Positions 44,445-53,181 of a DNA stretch of 64,000 bases are shown here, in pieces. The notes below the pieces were generated by a model, which saw nothing but the letters and a program-made list of their open reading frames with translations, had not been told where the DNA came from and did no database searches. This stretch comes from G963665405 sp963665405 (lineage in GTDB: Bacteria; Chloroflexota; Dehalococcoidia; Lucifugimonadales; G963665405), in NCBI GenBank assembly GCA_963665405.2, contig CAXXUH010000004.1, positions 930,001 through 994,000 on the forward strand, read 5' to 3'. Each line of letters opens with the position of its first letter. The stretch's first letter is position 1. Both the position numbers and the translations under genes were made by a program.

Positions 44445-45788
44445 CTACGGGTCTCCGGCGGGGTCCCCCCGGTCTCCCCACCACTTCCTGAGTCTGTCCG
44501 CGATCTCGGCCTCGTGGCCCTGGTCGCCGGGGGTGTAGTAGCGGCGTCCTTTCAGGCTGGGGGGCAGGTTGTCCATCGGGGCGAAGTGGCCCTCGTATTC
44601 GTGCGAGTACTTGTAGCCCTTGCCGTAGCCCATGCCCTTCATCAGGCCGGTCACCGGGTTGCGAAGGTGGAGGGGCACCGGCTCGTTCTTGGTCTTGCGC
44701 ACGTCGTCCAGGGCGCTGTTGATGGCCATATAGGCGCTGTTGCTCTTGGGGGCGGTAGCCAGATAGACGGTCGCCTCGGCGAGGGGGATGCGGCCCTCGG
44801 GCATGCCGACGAAGTGGACGGCCTGCTGTGCGGCGACCGCGACGCTCAGGGCCTGCGGCTCGGCCATGCCGATGTCCTCCGCCGCCAGGATGACGAGCCG
44901 GCGTGCGATGAACATCGGGTCCTCGCCGCTCTCGATCATCCGCGCCAGCCAGTAGACGGCGGCGTCCGGGTCGCCGCCCCGGACCGACTTGATGAAGGCC
45001 GAGATCGTGTCGTAGTGCTGGTCACCCGCCTTGTCGTACACGAGAGCGCGCTGCTGCATCGCGTCCTCGATCGTCTCTGTCGAGACGTGGCGCACGCCCC
45101 GGTCGTCGGGTGACGCGGCCGAGACCGCCAGCTCCAGCGCGTTCAGCGCAGTCCGGGCGTCCTGATTGGACAGCCCGATCAGCACCTGCATCGCCTCCGG
45201 ATCGAGGTCCGGCTTGAGCGACCCCAGGCCGCGCTCCTCGTCACTCATCGCCCGGCGGACGATCTCCTCGACCTGCTCCTCGGTCAGCGGATTCAGCGTG
45301 AAGACGCGGCTGCGAGACAGCAGCGGCGAGATGACCTCGAACGACGGGTTCTCGGTCGTCGCGCCGATCAGCACGACCGTCCCGTTCTCGACGTATGGTA
45401 AAATCACGTCCTGCTGGGCCTTGTTGAACCGGTGGATCTCGTCTACGAAGAGTATCGTGCGCTGGCCGTGCATCGACAGCCGCTCCCCGGCCTCCGACGC
45501 CACCTTCCGCAGGTCGGCCACCCCGGAGGCGACGGCGCTGATGGGACTGAAGTGGCTGCTGGTGACCCCCGCGATGAGATTGGCCAGGGTCGTCTTGCCC
45601 GACCCGGGGGGTCCCCACAGGATCATCGAGGGGAGCCGGTCGGACTCGATGCTCTTGCGCAGCACGCGGTCCGGCCCCACCAGGTGCTCCTGACCGACGA
45701 AGTCGTCGAAGACATGCGGGCGCATTCTGGCCGCCAGCGGGGCGTCTCGCGCCAGGCGAATCTTGCTCTGGTGCTCGAACAGAGTCAC
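44445..45788 (-). CDS. rarA: Replication-associated recombination ATPase RarA
   Basis: 447 aa from GTG (complement of 45786-45788), beginning MTLFEHQSKIRLARDAPLAA; GGTGAG upstream. 'RMRPHVFDDFVGQEHLVG', Walker A 'ILWGPPGSGKTTLANLI' (about 51-60), Walker B 'TILFVDEIHRFNKAQQDVIL', 'VVLIGATTENPSFEVISPLL', sensor-2 region and the tetramerisation part ending 'YTPGDQGHEAEIADRLRKWW'. RarA/MgsA acts at stalled replication forks in all bacteria. Complete. Confidence 0.95.
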   Translation of the reverse strand: MTLFEHQSKIRLARDAPLAARMRPHVFDDFVGQEHLVGPDRVLRKSIESDRLPSMILWGPPGSGKTTLANLIAGVTSSHFSPISAVASGVADLRKVASEAGERLSMHGQRTILFVDEIHRFNKAQQDVILPYVENGTVVLIGATTENPSFEVISPLLSRSRVFTLNPLTEEQVEEIVRRAMSDEERGLGSLKPDLDPEAMQVLIGLSNQDARTALNALELAVSAASPDDRGVRHVSTETIEDAMQQRALVYDKAGDQHYDTISAFIKSVRGGDPDAAVYWLARMIESGEDPMFIARRLVILAAEDIGMAEPQALSVAVAAQQAVHFVGMPEGRIPLAEATVYLATAPKSNSAYMAINSALDDVRKTKNEPVPLHLRNPVTGLMKGMGYGKGYKYSHEYEGHFAPMDNLPPSLKGRRYYTPGDQGHEAEIADRLRKWWGDRGDPAGDP

Positions 45789-45835
45789 GACGATCTCACC
45801 TTCGGCATAGTGCGCTGAACGGAGGAGAGTTGGGC

Positions 45836-46150
45836 ATGGCATCGAAGGCCGAGGTAGCCGCCGCCTGCGACGTCTGCGGCAGGACGATTCGCCCCGGCGG
45901 CGGGTTCGTCCAGAGGAGCCCGTCCGGAGGCACGCTCAAGTGCTTCCTCCATGCCATGACGCACTGGCCCATGCTCAGGCGGTCCCTCATAGTCGCTGCG
46001 ATCATCGGCTCCTGGCTGATGGCGCTGAACCACGGAGATGTCCTTTTTGTAGGCGGGTGGGCGGCCCCTCTCGCCTGGAAGATCCCACTTACCTACCTGA
46101 CTCCGTTCCTCGTGGCCACCTTCGGGGCGATGGGGAACGCCCGGCGGTGA
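45836..46150 (+). CDS. nrtS: NrtS-like small membrane protein
   Basis: 104 aa from ATG at 45836 (GGAGG ten bases before; TTG at 45830 is the alternative). The C-terminal 65 aa match NrtS: 'LRRSLIVAAIIGSWLMALNH', 'GDVLFVGGWAAPLAWKIPLT', 'YLTPFLVATFGAMGNARR', two membrane helices. NrtS is described as a small nitrate/nitrite transporter component. Here it has an N-terminal extension 'ACDVCGRTIRPGGGFVQRSP' with CxxC, perhaps a half zinc knuckle or heme-like CxxC without His. No nitrate reductase lies in the window. Convergent with selA, 10 bases apart. Confidence 0.72.
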   Translation: MASKAEVAAACDVCGRTIRPGGGFVQRSPSGGTLKCFLHAMTHWPMLRRSLIVAAIIGSWLMALNHGDVLFVGGWAAPLAWKIPLTYLTPFLVATFGAMGNARR

Positions 46151-46160
46151 GGCCCCTTCC

Positions 46161-47582
46161 CTAGCTCTCCCTCTGGGGGGAAGGGGGGTTCGTCCCTTGT
46201 CCGGGCAGCGCTCTCCGCACGACGCTCAGCAGCGGCTCGTCCTCGTCGGGCAGGACGGTCCGGGGGTCCAGGAGCACCCGCTCCTCCTCGATGCGGCCGA
46301 TCACCGGCGGATCGCCCCGTCGGAGGGACCCGACGAGCCGGGCTGCTCCGCCGTCGAACCGGGCCGCGTCGATGGAGACCAGCCACGTTTCCAGGATCTC
46401 GCCCGGCAGGCTGCCTCCTCCGAGCGTGGAGCCGCCCTCGACGACGGACGCCGCGTCTCCGAGGACCTCGCGCCAGCGCTCGGCTCTCGACCTCAGCTCG
46501 CCGGTCGGGGTCGCCACCATCCGCCAGATCGGCACCTCTTCGACCACCTCGTCGCGGATGTAGTGCAGCAGGGTGGCCGCCAGCGCGGCCATGCTCATCT
46601 TGTCGATACGGACCGCCCTGGCCAGGGGGTGACGGGACACCGTGGCGATCAGGCCGGCGGTGCCGGCGATGATGCCGGCCTGCGGTCCTCCCAGCAGCTT
46701 GTCGCCCGAGAAGAACGCCAGCCCAGCGCCGAGCCGCAGGCTCTGCTGAGGCATCGGCTCTTGAGCGAGGCCGAACTCGGCCGTGTCCAGCAGGCAGCCG
46801 CTGCCCAGGTCGTGCAGCACCGGAATGCCGTGTCGAGCCCCGAGGCTTACCAGCTCGGCCAAATCGGGCGCGTGGGTGAATCCGGAGATCGTGAAGTTAC
46901 TGGAGTGGACCGACAGGATGGCTGCGGTCTTCTCGGAGATGGCGGCCTCGTAGTCGCGTGGATAGGTCCGGTTGGTGGTACCGACCTCCACCAGGATCGC
47001 CCCGCTCTGCCGCAGAACGTCGGGAATCCGGAATCCCCCGCCGATCTCGATCGACTCTCCGCGGGAGACTATCACCTCTCTGCCCGCGGCCAGGGCCGCC
47101 AGACCGAGCATGACGGCAGAGGCGTTGTTGTTGACGACGAGGGCCGCCTCCGCTCCGGTCACCTGGCAGACCAGCCGGGACACGTGAGCCTGCCGCGATC
47201 CCCTCCTTCCCGTCTCCAGGTCGATCTCCAGGTCGCTGTAACCCTGGGCAGCGCTCTGGGCGGCCTCGAGGGACGCCCGGCTGAGTGGGGCGCGCCCGAG
47301 GTTGGTATGGAGGATCACACCGGTCGCGTTGATGACGCCTACCGGCCACGGGCGCCACTCGGACGCCGCGCGCTCCTCGATGGATCGGACGAGCTGATCC
47401 ATCGGCGGCGCCTCCGAGCCGTTCGCCGCCTGGCTCCGGACCGCTTCCAGCTCGGCCCTGACGATGTCGAGGACCGAGGCTCTCGAGTAGGCGTCGATCA
47501 GCCTGCCGACTCTGTCGTCCGCCAGAACTTTGTCGACGCTCGGGATGGAGCGAAACCGTGACGCCACGTCGTCTCTTGCCAT
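46161..47582 (-). CDS. selA: L-seryl-tRNA(Sec) selenium transferase
   Basis: 473 aa. 'RSIPSVDKVLADDRVGRLID' at the N-terminus, then 'VINATGVILHTNLGRAPLSR', 'GAEAALVVNNNASAVMLGLA', 'GSGCLLDTAEFGLAQEPMPQ', the PLP Lys in 'AFFSGDKLLGGPQAGIIAG' (about 279-297) and a C-terminal domain ending in a disordered tail. SelA converts Ser-tRNA(Sec) to Sec-tRNA(Sec) with selenophosphate as donor. selD and the tRNA-Sec gene are both in this window. A TATAAT lies only about 10 bases before the ATG, so the mRNA may be nearly leaderless. Confidence 0.95.
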   Translation of the reverse strand: MARDDVASRFRSIPSVDKVLADDRVGRLIDAYSRASVLDIVRAELEAVRSQAANGSEAPPMDQLVRSIEERAASEWRPWPVGVINATGVILHTNLGRAPLSRASLEAAQSAAQGYSDLEIDLETGRRGSRQAHVSRLVCQVTGAEAALVVNNNASAVMLGLAALAAGREVIVSRGESIEIGGGFRIPDVLRQSGAILVEVGTTNRTYPRDYEAAISEKTAAILSVHSSNFTISGFTHAPDLAELVSLGARHGIPVLHDLGSGCLLDTAEFGLAQEPMPQQSLRLGAGLAFFSGDKLLGGPQAGIIAGTAGLIATVSRHPLARAVRIDKMSMAALAATLLHYIRDEVVEEVPIWRMVATPTGELRSRAERWREVLGDAASVVEGGSTLGGGSLPGEILETWLVSIDAARFDGGAARLVGSLRRGDPPVIGRIEEERVLLDPRTVLPDEDEPLLSVVRRALPGQGTNPPSPQRES

Positions 47583-47591
47583 ACGCGGACC

Positions 47592-47597
47592 ATTATA
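47592..47597 (-). promoter_or_regulatory. -10 element close to selA start
   Basis: TATAAT on the minus strand (complement of 47592-47597), nine bases before the selA ATG. No good -35 or SD is visible. If used, the transcript starts within a few bases of the start codon. Confidence 0.4.
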
Positions 47598-47712
47598 TCC
47601 CAGGAGGCCTCGGACGGAGGGCTGTGCCCTCGGTGTCGGCCGTTTTCGCCATTATCCGTCGGCGACCGGCTCGGAAGGGGCGTCACAGCGCCTTTATGGC
47701 GCCGCTCTCCAG

Positions 47713-47741
47713 TTGACCCTCCCTATTGCTACTGCTAGAAT
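47713..47741 (+). promoter_or_regulatory. Sigma-70-type promoter of coaE
   Basis: TTGACC (47713-47718) and TAGAAT (47736-47741), 17 bp apart, 26 bp before the coaE ATG. It likely also drives the CbbQ-type gene. Confidence 0.65.
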
Positions 47742-47767
47742 GGCAAGGCTTCCCGGACGAGGGAATT

Positions 47768-48388
47768 ATGTTTGTAGTGGGCCTCACCGGGGGCATAGGC
47801 ACAGGTAAGGGCGAGGTTTCGGCGGTCCTGGCTGAGCTGGGCGCGGATGTAATCGACGCCGACCTGCTCGGCCACGAGACCTACGAGCCGGGAACGGACG
47901 GCTGGCGAGAGGTGGTCGAGGCCTTCGGGCACGGGATCGTCGCGCCGTCCGGGGAGATCGACAGGCGAAAGCTCGCGACTCTTGTGTTCGCGGACGAATC
48001 GGCACGGGAGCGGCTGAACCGCATCGTCCATCCCCTTATTCGGAGCCTGCTGAAAGAGCGTATCCGGCTGTCGGAGGAGCAGGGGGCGAAAGTCGTAGTG
48101 GTAGAGGCCGCCATCCTTATCGAGGCCGGCTGGCGGTCGTTGGTAGACGAGGTTTGGGTGACCGCCGCTCCCGAGGACAGGATAATCGAGCGCGTTCAGG
48201 CCAGGAGCGACCTGAGTCCGGAGGCGGTTCGGGCACGTATGCGGTCGCAGATGCCTTCGGACAGGCTGGCGGCCCAGGCCGACGCGGTGATCGACAATGG
48301 GTCCACCCTGGAAGACCTTAGAGGGCACGTACTGGCCCTGTGGAAGAGCCGAGTGCTCGACCGTAAGGAGAGCAGCCACCACGCATGA
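47768..48388 (+). CDS. coaE: Dephospho-CoA kinase
   Basis: 206 aa from ATG at 47768. P-loop 'VVGLTGGIGTGKGEVSAVLA' (GKG-E in place of the usual GKS-T/S, so the hydroxyl residue after Lys is replaced by Gly), 'GADVIDADLLGHETYEPGTD', 'LATLVFADESARERLNRIVH', 'AAILIEAGWRSLVDEVWVTA' and 'RMRSQMPSDRLAAQADAVID'. It performs the last step of CoA synthesis, phosphorylating the 3'-OH of dephospho-CoA. The ATG of the next gene overlaps its stop (ATGA), so translation is coupled. Confidence 0.93.
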   Translation: MFVVGLTGGIGTGKGEVSAVLAELGADVIDADLLGHETYEPGTDGWREVVEAFGHGIVAPSGEIDRRKLATLVFADESARERLNRIVHPLIRSLLKERIRLSEEQGAKVVVVEAAILIEAGWRSLVDEVWVTAAPEDRIIERVQARSDLSPEAVRARMRSQMPSDRLAAQADAVIDNGSTLEDLRGHVLALWKSRVLDRKESSHHA

Positions 48389-49272
48389 CTACCCCCACCA
48401 GAACCCTGTTCCGCAGCTACATCATCGAGGAGTACCGTGCGACCGAGGAGCCGTTCTATGTTCCGGTCGGCGACGAGATAGAGATATTCGAGGCGGCGTA
48501 CCAGCAGAAGATTCCCGTCCTCTTCAAGGGACCGACAGGCTGCGGCAAGACCCGGTTCATCGAATACATGGCGTGGAGGCTCGGGCAGCCGCTGACGAAG
48601 GTGAAGAAGAACACGAGTTCGGCGTCCAACGGCGTCGGCCTGCCGCTGGTCACCATCGCGTGTCATGAGGACCTGACCGCCAGCGACCTGGTGGGCCGGT
48701 ATCTGCTCGAGGGTGACAGCACCGTCTGGATCGACGGACCGCTGACTCGCGCGGTCAAGGTCGGTGGAATCTGCTATCTCGACGAGATCGTCGAGGCCCG
48801 GAAGGACACCACCGTCCTGATCCATCCACTGACCGACCACCGGCGCATCCTGCCCGTGGAGAAGCGCGGCGAGCTGCTGGAGGCGGCCGACGGCTTCCTC
48901 CTGGTCCTGTCGTTCAACCCTGGGTACCAGAGCGCCCTCAAGGACCTCAAGCACAGCACCCGTCAGAGGTTCGTCGCGGTCGAGTTCAACCCCGCTCCCC
49001 GGGATATCGAGGCGGAGATCGTTGCCCACGAGGCCGGGATCGACGCGGCAATGGCGGGCCAGCTCGCCAAGCTCGGCGAGAAGGTGCGGAACCTGAGAGA
49101 GCACGGACTCGGAGAGGGAGCCAGCACGAGGCTGCTCATCTATGCCGGGAAGCTGATCGCCCAGGGGATCGCGCCGAGAAGAGCGTGCCAGGTGGCCGTC
49201 AACTGGGCCGTCACGGACGACCCCTCGATTCAGCGAAGCATCGAGGAGGTTATCACCTCGATCTTCGAGTAG
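48385..49272 (+). CDS. CbbQ/NorQ-type AAA+ ATPase
   Basis: 295 aa. 'VPVGDEIEIFEAAYQQKIPV', Walker A 'LFKGPTGCGKTRFIEYMAWR' (about 51-58), 'VTIACHEDLTASDLVGRYLL', Walker B 'GGICYLDEIVEARKDTTVLI', 'HPLTDHRRILPVEKRGELL', 'LVLSFNPGYQSALKDLKHST' and 'RQRFVAVEFNPAPRDIEAEI', the full MoxR-family CbbQ/NirQ/NorQ/GpvN pattern. Such ATPases activate metalloenzymes or rubisco with a VWA partner (CbbO/NorD). The partner is encoded at 49909, after a short Nudix gene. No rubisco or NO reductase is in the window, so the client is unknown. Confidence 0.9.
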   Translation: MTTPTRTLFRSYIIEEYRATEEPFYVPVGDEIEIFEAAYQQKIPVLFKGPTGCGKTRFIEYMAWRLGQPLTKVKKNTSSASNGVGLPLVTIACHEDLTASDLVGRYLLEGDSTVWIDGPLTRAVKVGGICYLDEIVEARKDTTVLIHPLTDHRRILPVEKRGELLEAADGFLLVLSFNPGYQSALKDLKHSTRQRFVAVEFNPAPRDIEAEIVAHEAGIDAAMAGQLAKLGEKVRNLREHGLGEGASTRLLIYAGKLIAQGIAPRRACQVAVNWAVTDDPSIQRSIEEVITSIFE

Positions 49273-49330
49273 AAAGATCTGCTGGAGCCGTCCTTACTAT
49301 TCGGCCCCTTCCGAAGGTGCTCTCGCCTAT

Positions 49331-49912
49331 ATGCCCGTGCCTACAGCCGAAACGATTCGCCGCCTGCTGGCGGAACGCCCCACCACGACCGTCGACGACC
49401 CCTCCCTTGCCCCCGCGGGCGCCATGCTGCTGCTCTACCCGAACGACGAGGACCCGAGCATCATCCTGACGAAGCGCAGCCAACTGGTGGACCGTCACAA
49501 GGGCGAGGTCTCTTTCCCGGGTGGCGTGGCCGAGGACAGCGACAGGGACCTCCAGGAGACCGCGCTCCGCGAGACATTCGAGGAGCTGGGCGTGCGGCCA
49601 GACGACGTGACGCTCCTCGGCGCGCTGGGCGAGATGCCGACCAGCACCCGGTTCCTGCTGAGCACGTATGTCGGGACGATCCCGTATCCGTATGAGTTCA
49701 ACCCATGCGAGGCGGAGGTCGCAGCCGTGCTGGAGGTCCCGATCCAGGCGCTGCTGTCGGGCGACCACGTGCGCGACGAGGTACGGGTCGTCGACGGAAA
49801 GCTCGTCAACTCACCGTCCTATGTGTACGGCGGCAACCTTATTTTCGGCGCGACCGCCCGGATTCTGACGCGCTTCATGGAAACGATAGGGGCGCCCGAG
49901 AGGAGTTCATGA
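49331..49912 (+). CDS. Nudix hydrolase (CoA-pyrophosphatase type)
   Basis: 193 aa. Nudix segment 'VDRHKGEVSFPGGVAEDSDR' and DLQETALRETFEELGV, giving GGVAEDSDRDLQETALRETF then EELGV, a Nudix box, and 'HKGEVSFPGG' is the CoA-pyrophosphatase (NudL/YeaB) signature. 'EMPTSTRFLLSTYVGTIPYP' and 'FNPCEAEVAAVLEVPIQALL' complete the family. It cleaves CoA to phosphopantetheine and 3',5'-ADP. With coaE 1 kb upstream the unit covers CoA making and breaking. Its stop overlaps the ATG of the VWA gene. Confidence 0.88.
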   Translation: MPVPTAETIRRLLAERPTTTVDDPSLAPAGAMLLLYPNDEDPSIILTKRSQLVDRHKGEVSFPGGVAEDSDRDLQETALRETFEELGVRPDDVTLLGALGEMPTSTRFLLSTYVGTIPYPYEFNPCEAEVAAVLEVPIQALLSGDHVRDEVRVVDGKLVNSPSYVYGGNLIFGATARILTRFMETIGAPERSS

Positions 49913-52900
49913 CCGACGGCCCGGACATCGGCGACCAGCAGCTACGCGCGGACCTGGAAGGGCTCCCAGGGGGGCTCGTGGAGGACTACGCCGGCGCCAT
50001 CAAGGCGATGTCCAGGGTCCTGGGCAATGCGGAGACGAGCCGGTGGGCTCGTGCGGGGGTCGAGATGGCCCAGCAGGACGCTCGATCCTGGGAGGCCGCG
50101 TCGGCGTACTTCAAGGTGAGCCCCGACGTCGTGGGAAGCATCCCGCACAGCTACTTCGTCAAGTGGGTCCAGTGTGGGGTTTCCCTGTGCCGGCAGTCGC
50201 CGCCCCTGGCGATGGCGTACTTCGAAATGAGCCCAGCCACGGTGAAGAAGCTGCGGGCCCGGCAGATCGAGACCTGGGCGAGCCTGGGCGGGACTCTCTA
50301 CAAGGGGACTTGGAAGTCGAGCACCCTGGCGGCGAAGTTCTTCCAGACGACTCCAGCGCTGCTGGATAGCCTCGCCTTTCACGAGCTGGAGAAGTTCGTC
50401 GCCCTTCTCGACTCCCTGTCTCATCGGTCCTACGACCTCGCCTCGGAGTGCCTGGCCCTGGGTCAGAAGCTCTTCCCTCTGATTGGGGATGACAAGGGGG
50501 CCGTGATCTCACTCGCGTCGACGCTGGGTGACACGAGCTGGCGGCAGGTGAAGGGCTTCTTCGAGGCCGGGACCAGGGCGCTTCCCCGGATCGAGGCGGG
50601 GCAACGCCTGCGGTTCCTGGAGATAACCGAGCGGCTGGCCAAGTCCGGCGGGGTCAACGTCCCCGTGACGATGTTGGAGATATCCGAGTCCCTGGCCGAG
50701 CTGGAGGCCGAGTCTCACGGCCGGATTCTGGAGATGTCGGAGTCGCTGCTCGACATAGCTCCTCTGGCGATGCCTGAGTTCATCAAGAGCGCGCCGGCTG
50801 TCGTTGAGCGGGTCACGATGGACCGCCTGGAGACGTGGTTCGACGAGGGCGTCCGGATTCTCAAACAGAACAACGACGGGGGGCTGGCGTTTTTCAAGAT
50901 CGAATCCGCGTTCTCGGAGGCGGTGCTCGAGGCCGTCTCGTCGGCGGTCGATTTCGATCGCGTCAAGGACGTCATCGGCATGTACTGCTGCGCCCTGGCC
51001 GGTGCCGATATTAAGGTTGCGGCCACCGACGAGCTGGTCGGGAAGAACATCGGCTGGGTATCCAGCGAGAAGCCCTCCACGGAGGGTTCCACGGTCTTCG
51101 TTCCCGCGATGGTGGACCGGCACCCGACCAAGGACGAGAACTTCGCCTGGTTCAAGGTCGTCTCGACCCACCAGGTCGCCCACATTGAGTTCGGCAGCTT
51201 CGAGTTCCGCTTCGACCGGGCGTCGCTCCTCTTCAAGAACCTGCGGAGCGAGCTGGAGGCCGCCAGAACCGGACAGACCGATGGGGCCCAGGGCGTCGAG
51301 TCCAACGGGGCGTCGGATGTCTGGGTCACCGACATGCAGCGATACTTCAATCTTTTCCAGGATCGGAAGCTGGCCCTGGACATCTACACGGTCGTCGAGG
51401 ACGGCCGGCTCGACGCCCGGGTGAAGGCCGAGTATCCGGGCATCAAGGGCGCGTATGGCAGGGTTCAGGGAGACTCGCTGGCCGGCAGAGCGGAGATCAA
51501 GGACCTGCCCGCGCGGGAGGCCATGGTCGAGTTCCTCGTGCGGCTCAGCCTGGCGAATGTGCGGACCCTCCCGGTCCCCGAACAATACGCGGACGACGCC
51601 CGCAGGGTAGCTCGGATCGCCAGGCGGGTCTTCGTGCCCGAGGCGACGGTCGAGGACGTGGCGGAGGCGAGCCTCCGCATCTACGCGATCATAGCCGGCG
51701 TGGAGAATGAGGAGGTTCCGCCCGAGCAGTGGACCGACGTCGACGTGGAGGAGCAGGGGCAGGAGTCCGGGCCGCCGGACGACATCGAAGACCTTATCGA
51801 GATGATGGCCTCCGGCTCCGAGCTCGATGCCAGGCCCGACGACGAGCAGGAGTACGATTCGACCCAGGAGGTCGACTTCCGAGGCGATTTCAAGCCCGAG
51901 CTGGTCCAGCTGCTCAACATGCTCCGGATGCAGCAGCAGGACCAGGCCGCCGACTCGGAAGGGGACCCCATCACTCAGGAGATGCTCGAAGAGATGCTGA
52001 GGAACAGCGCCGAGCTGGAGATGGGGGCCGGCGAGGTGGGTGAGGCCGAGGAGACGACCGGCGCCTTCGCCAAGAACGTGCTCAAAGAGGTGGGGATGAA
52101 CCTACCCCAGACATCACAGCAGGGGCAGGGTCCGTTCGTCCACGTGGACGAGGACGGCGGGTCTCTCGATGCGACCGAGCCCCAGACCTTCGTCTACGAC
52201 GAGTGGGACTTCAGGGCGGAGGACTACAAGCCACGCTGGTGCATCGTCCGCCAGAAACAGATGGCCGAGGGGGACTCCGGTTTCTTCGGCAACACGCTCC
52301 ACAACTACGGACCCCTGGTGCTCCAGATCCGGCGGCAGTTCGAGATGATGGTCCCCGAGACCTTCCGCAAGGTCCGGAGGCTTCCTGACGGCGAGGACAT
52401 CGACATCGACGACGTCATAGAGGCCATCGTGGACAAGCATACGGGCGCGGGGCCGAGCGAGAAGTTCTACTGGCGGCGGAACAAGGTCCAGCGCGACGTG
52501 GCGGTCGTCTTCCTCCTGGACACCAGTGCCTCGACCGCGGAGGCGATAGACGATTCGAAGCGCGCGACGGACGACGCAGACGCACCCGACGACCCGGTCG
52601 AGTATATGGCCTGGCTCAGATCGCGGCGCGGAGAGGGTGCCCGGCGCCCCTACAAGCGGATAATAGACGTGGAGAAGGAGGCCGTGGTCCTGCTGGTCAA
52701 CGCCCTGGAGGCGATCGGCGACGTCTATGGCATCTACGGCTTCTCAGGCTACGGCCGTGACAACGTCGAGTTCTATACCGTCAAGGATATTGAGGAGAGG
52801 TTCTCCGAGAGCGTCAAGCAGCGCATCGACCGGATCGCGCCCCTCCACGCGACTCGGATGGGGCCCGCCATCCGCCACGCGACGGCGAAGCTGGAGAAGC

Positions 52901-53181
52901 AGGACGCGCGTACCAAACTCCTCTTCCTGATCAGCGACGGGCGCCCGCAGGACCGGGGATACAGCCGCGAGGGCGTGGAGAAGGAGTACGCGGTCCACGA
53001 CACGAAGATGGCGCTAGATGAGGCCAAGCGTAAGGACGTCACGGCCTTCTGCCTCACGGTGGACAAGAATGGTCACGACTACCTGAAGACGATGTGTCAG
53101 GACATAGGCTACGAGGTCCTGGACGACGTCTACTCGCTACCCCAGCGGCTGCTGTTCCTGTACAAGCGCCTGACGATGTAG
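49909..53181 (+). CDS. Large VWA-domain protein (CbbO/NorD-like)
   Basis: 1090 aa from ATG at 49909 (AGGAG before it; ATGA overlap with the Nudix gene). The first 430 aa are helical repeats ('YFEMSPATVKKLRARQIETW', 'AKFFQTTPALLDSLAFHELE'), the middle has 'KNIGWVSSEKPSTEGSTVFV' as in NorD-like proteins, then a very acidic linker (about 670-760). The VWA domain near 855-1085 has an intact MIDAS ('VVFLLDTSASTAEAIDDSKR'), 'HATRMGPAIRHATAKLEK', 'LLFLISDGRPQDRGYSREGV' and 'VTAFCLTVDKNGHDYLKTMC'. It is the partner of the CbbQ-type ATPase; together they should insert metal into, or remodel, an unknown enzyme. Unusually long for NorD/CbbO. Confidence 0.87.
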   Translation: MTDGPDIGDQQLRADLEGLPGGLVEDYAGAIKAMSRVLGNAETSRWARAGVEMAQQDARSWEAASAYFKVSPDVVGSIPHSYFVKWVQCGVSLCRQSPPLAMAYFEMSPATVKKLRARQIETWASLGGTLYKGTWKSSTLAAKFFQTTPALLDSLAFHELEKFVALLDSLSHRSYDLASECLALGQKLFPLIGDDKGAVISLASTLGDTSWRQVKGFFEAGTRALPRIEAGQRLRFLEITERLAKSGGVNVPVTMLEISESLAELEAESHGRILEMSESLLDIAPLAMPEFIKSAPAVVERVTMDRLETWFDEGVRILKQNNDGGLAFFKIESAFSEAVLEAVSSAVDFDRVKDVIGMYCCALAGADIKVAATDELVGKNIGWVSSEKPSTEGSTVFVPAMVDRHPTKDENFAWFKVVSTHQVAHIEFGSFEFRFDRASLLFKNLRSELEAARTGQTDGAQGVESNGASDVWVTDMQRYFNLFQDRKLALDIYTVVEDGRLDARVKAEYPGIKGAYGRVQGDSLAGRAEIKDLPAREAMVEFLVRLSLANVRTLPVPEQYADDARRVARIARRVFVPEATVEDVAEASLRIYAIIAGVENEEVPPEQWTDVDVEEQGQESGPPDDIEDLIEMMASGSELDARPDDEQEYDSTQEVDFRGDFKPELVQLLNMLRMQQQDQAADSEGDPITQEMLEEMLRNSAELEMGAGEVGEAEETTGAFAKNVLKEVGMNLPQTSQQGQGPFVHVDEDGGSLDATEPQTFVYDEWDFRAEDYKPRWCIVRQKQMAEGDSGFFGNTLHNYGPLVLQIRRQFEMMVPETFRKVRRLPDGEDIDIDDVIEAIVDKHTGAGPSEKFYWRRNKVQRDVAVVFLLDTSASTAEAIDDSKRATDDADAPDDPVEYMAWLRSRRGEGARRPYKRIIDVEKEAVVLLVNALEAIGDVYGIYGFSGYGRDNVEFYTVKDIEERFSESVKQRIDRIAPLHATRMGPAIRHATAKLEKQDARTKLLFLISDGRPQDRGYSREGVEKEYAVHDTKMALDEAKRKDVTAFCLTVDKNGHDYLKTMCQDIGYEVLDDVYSLPQRLLFLYKRLTM

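Noticed and set aside
46197..47561. Long open frame on the plus strand (454 codons)
   Set aside because: Exact antisense of selA; composition is Arg/Gln/Gly-rich with no recognisable motif.
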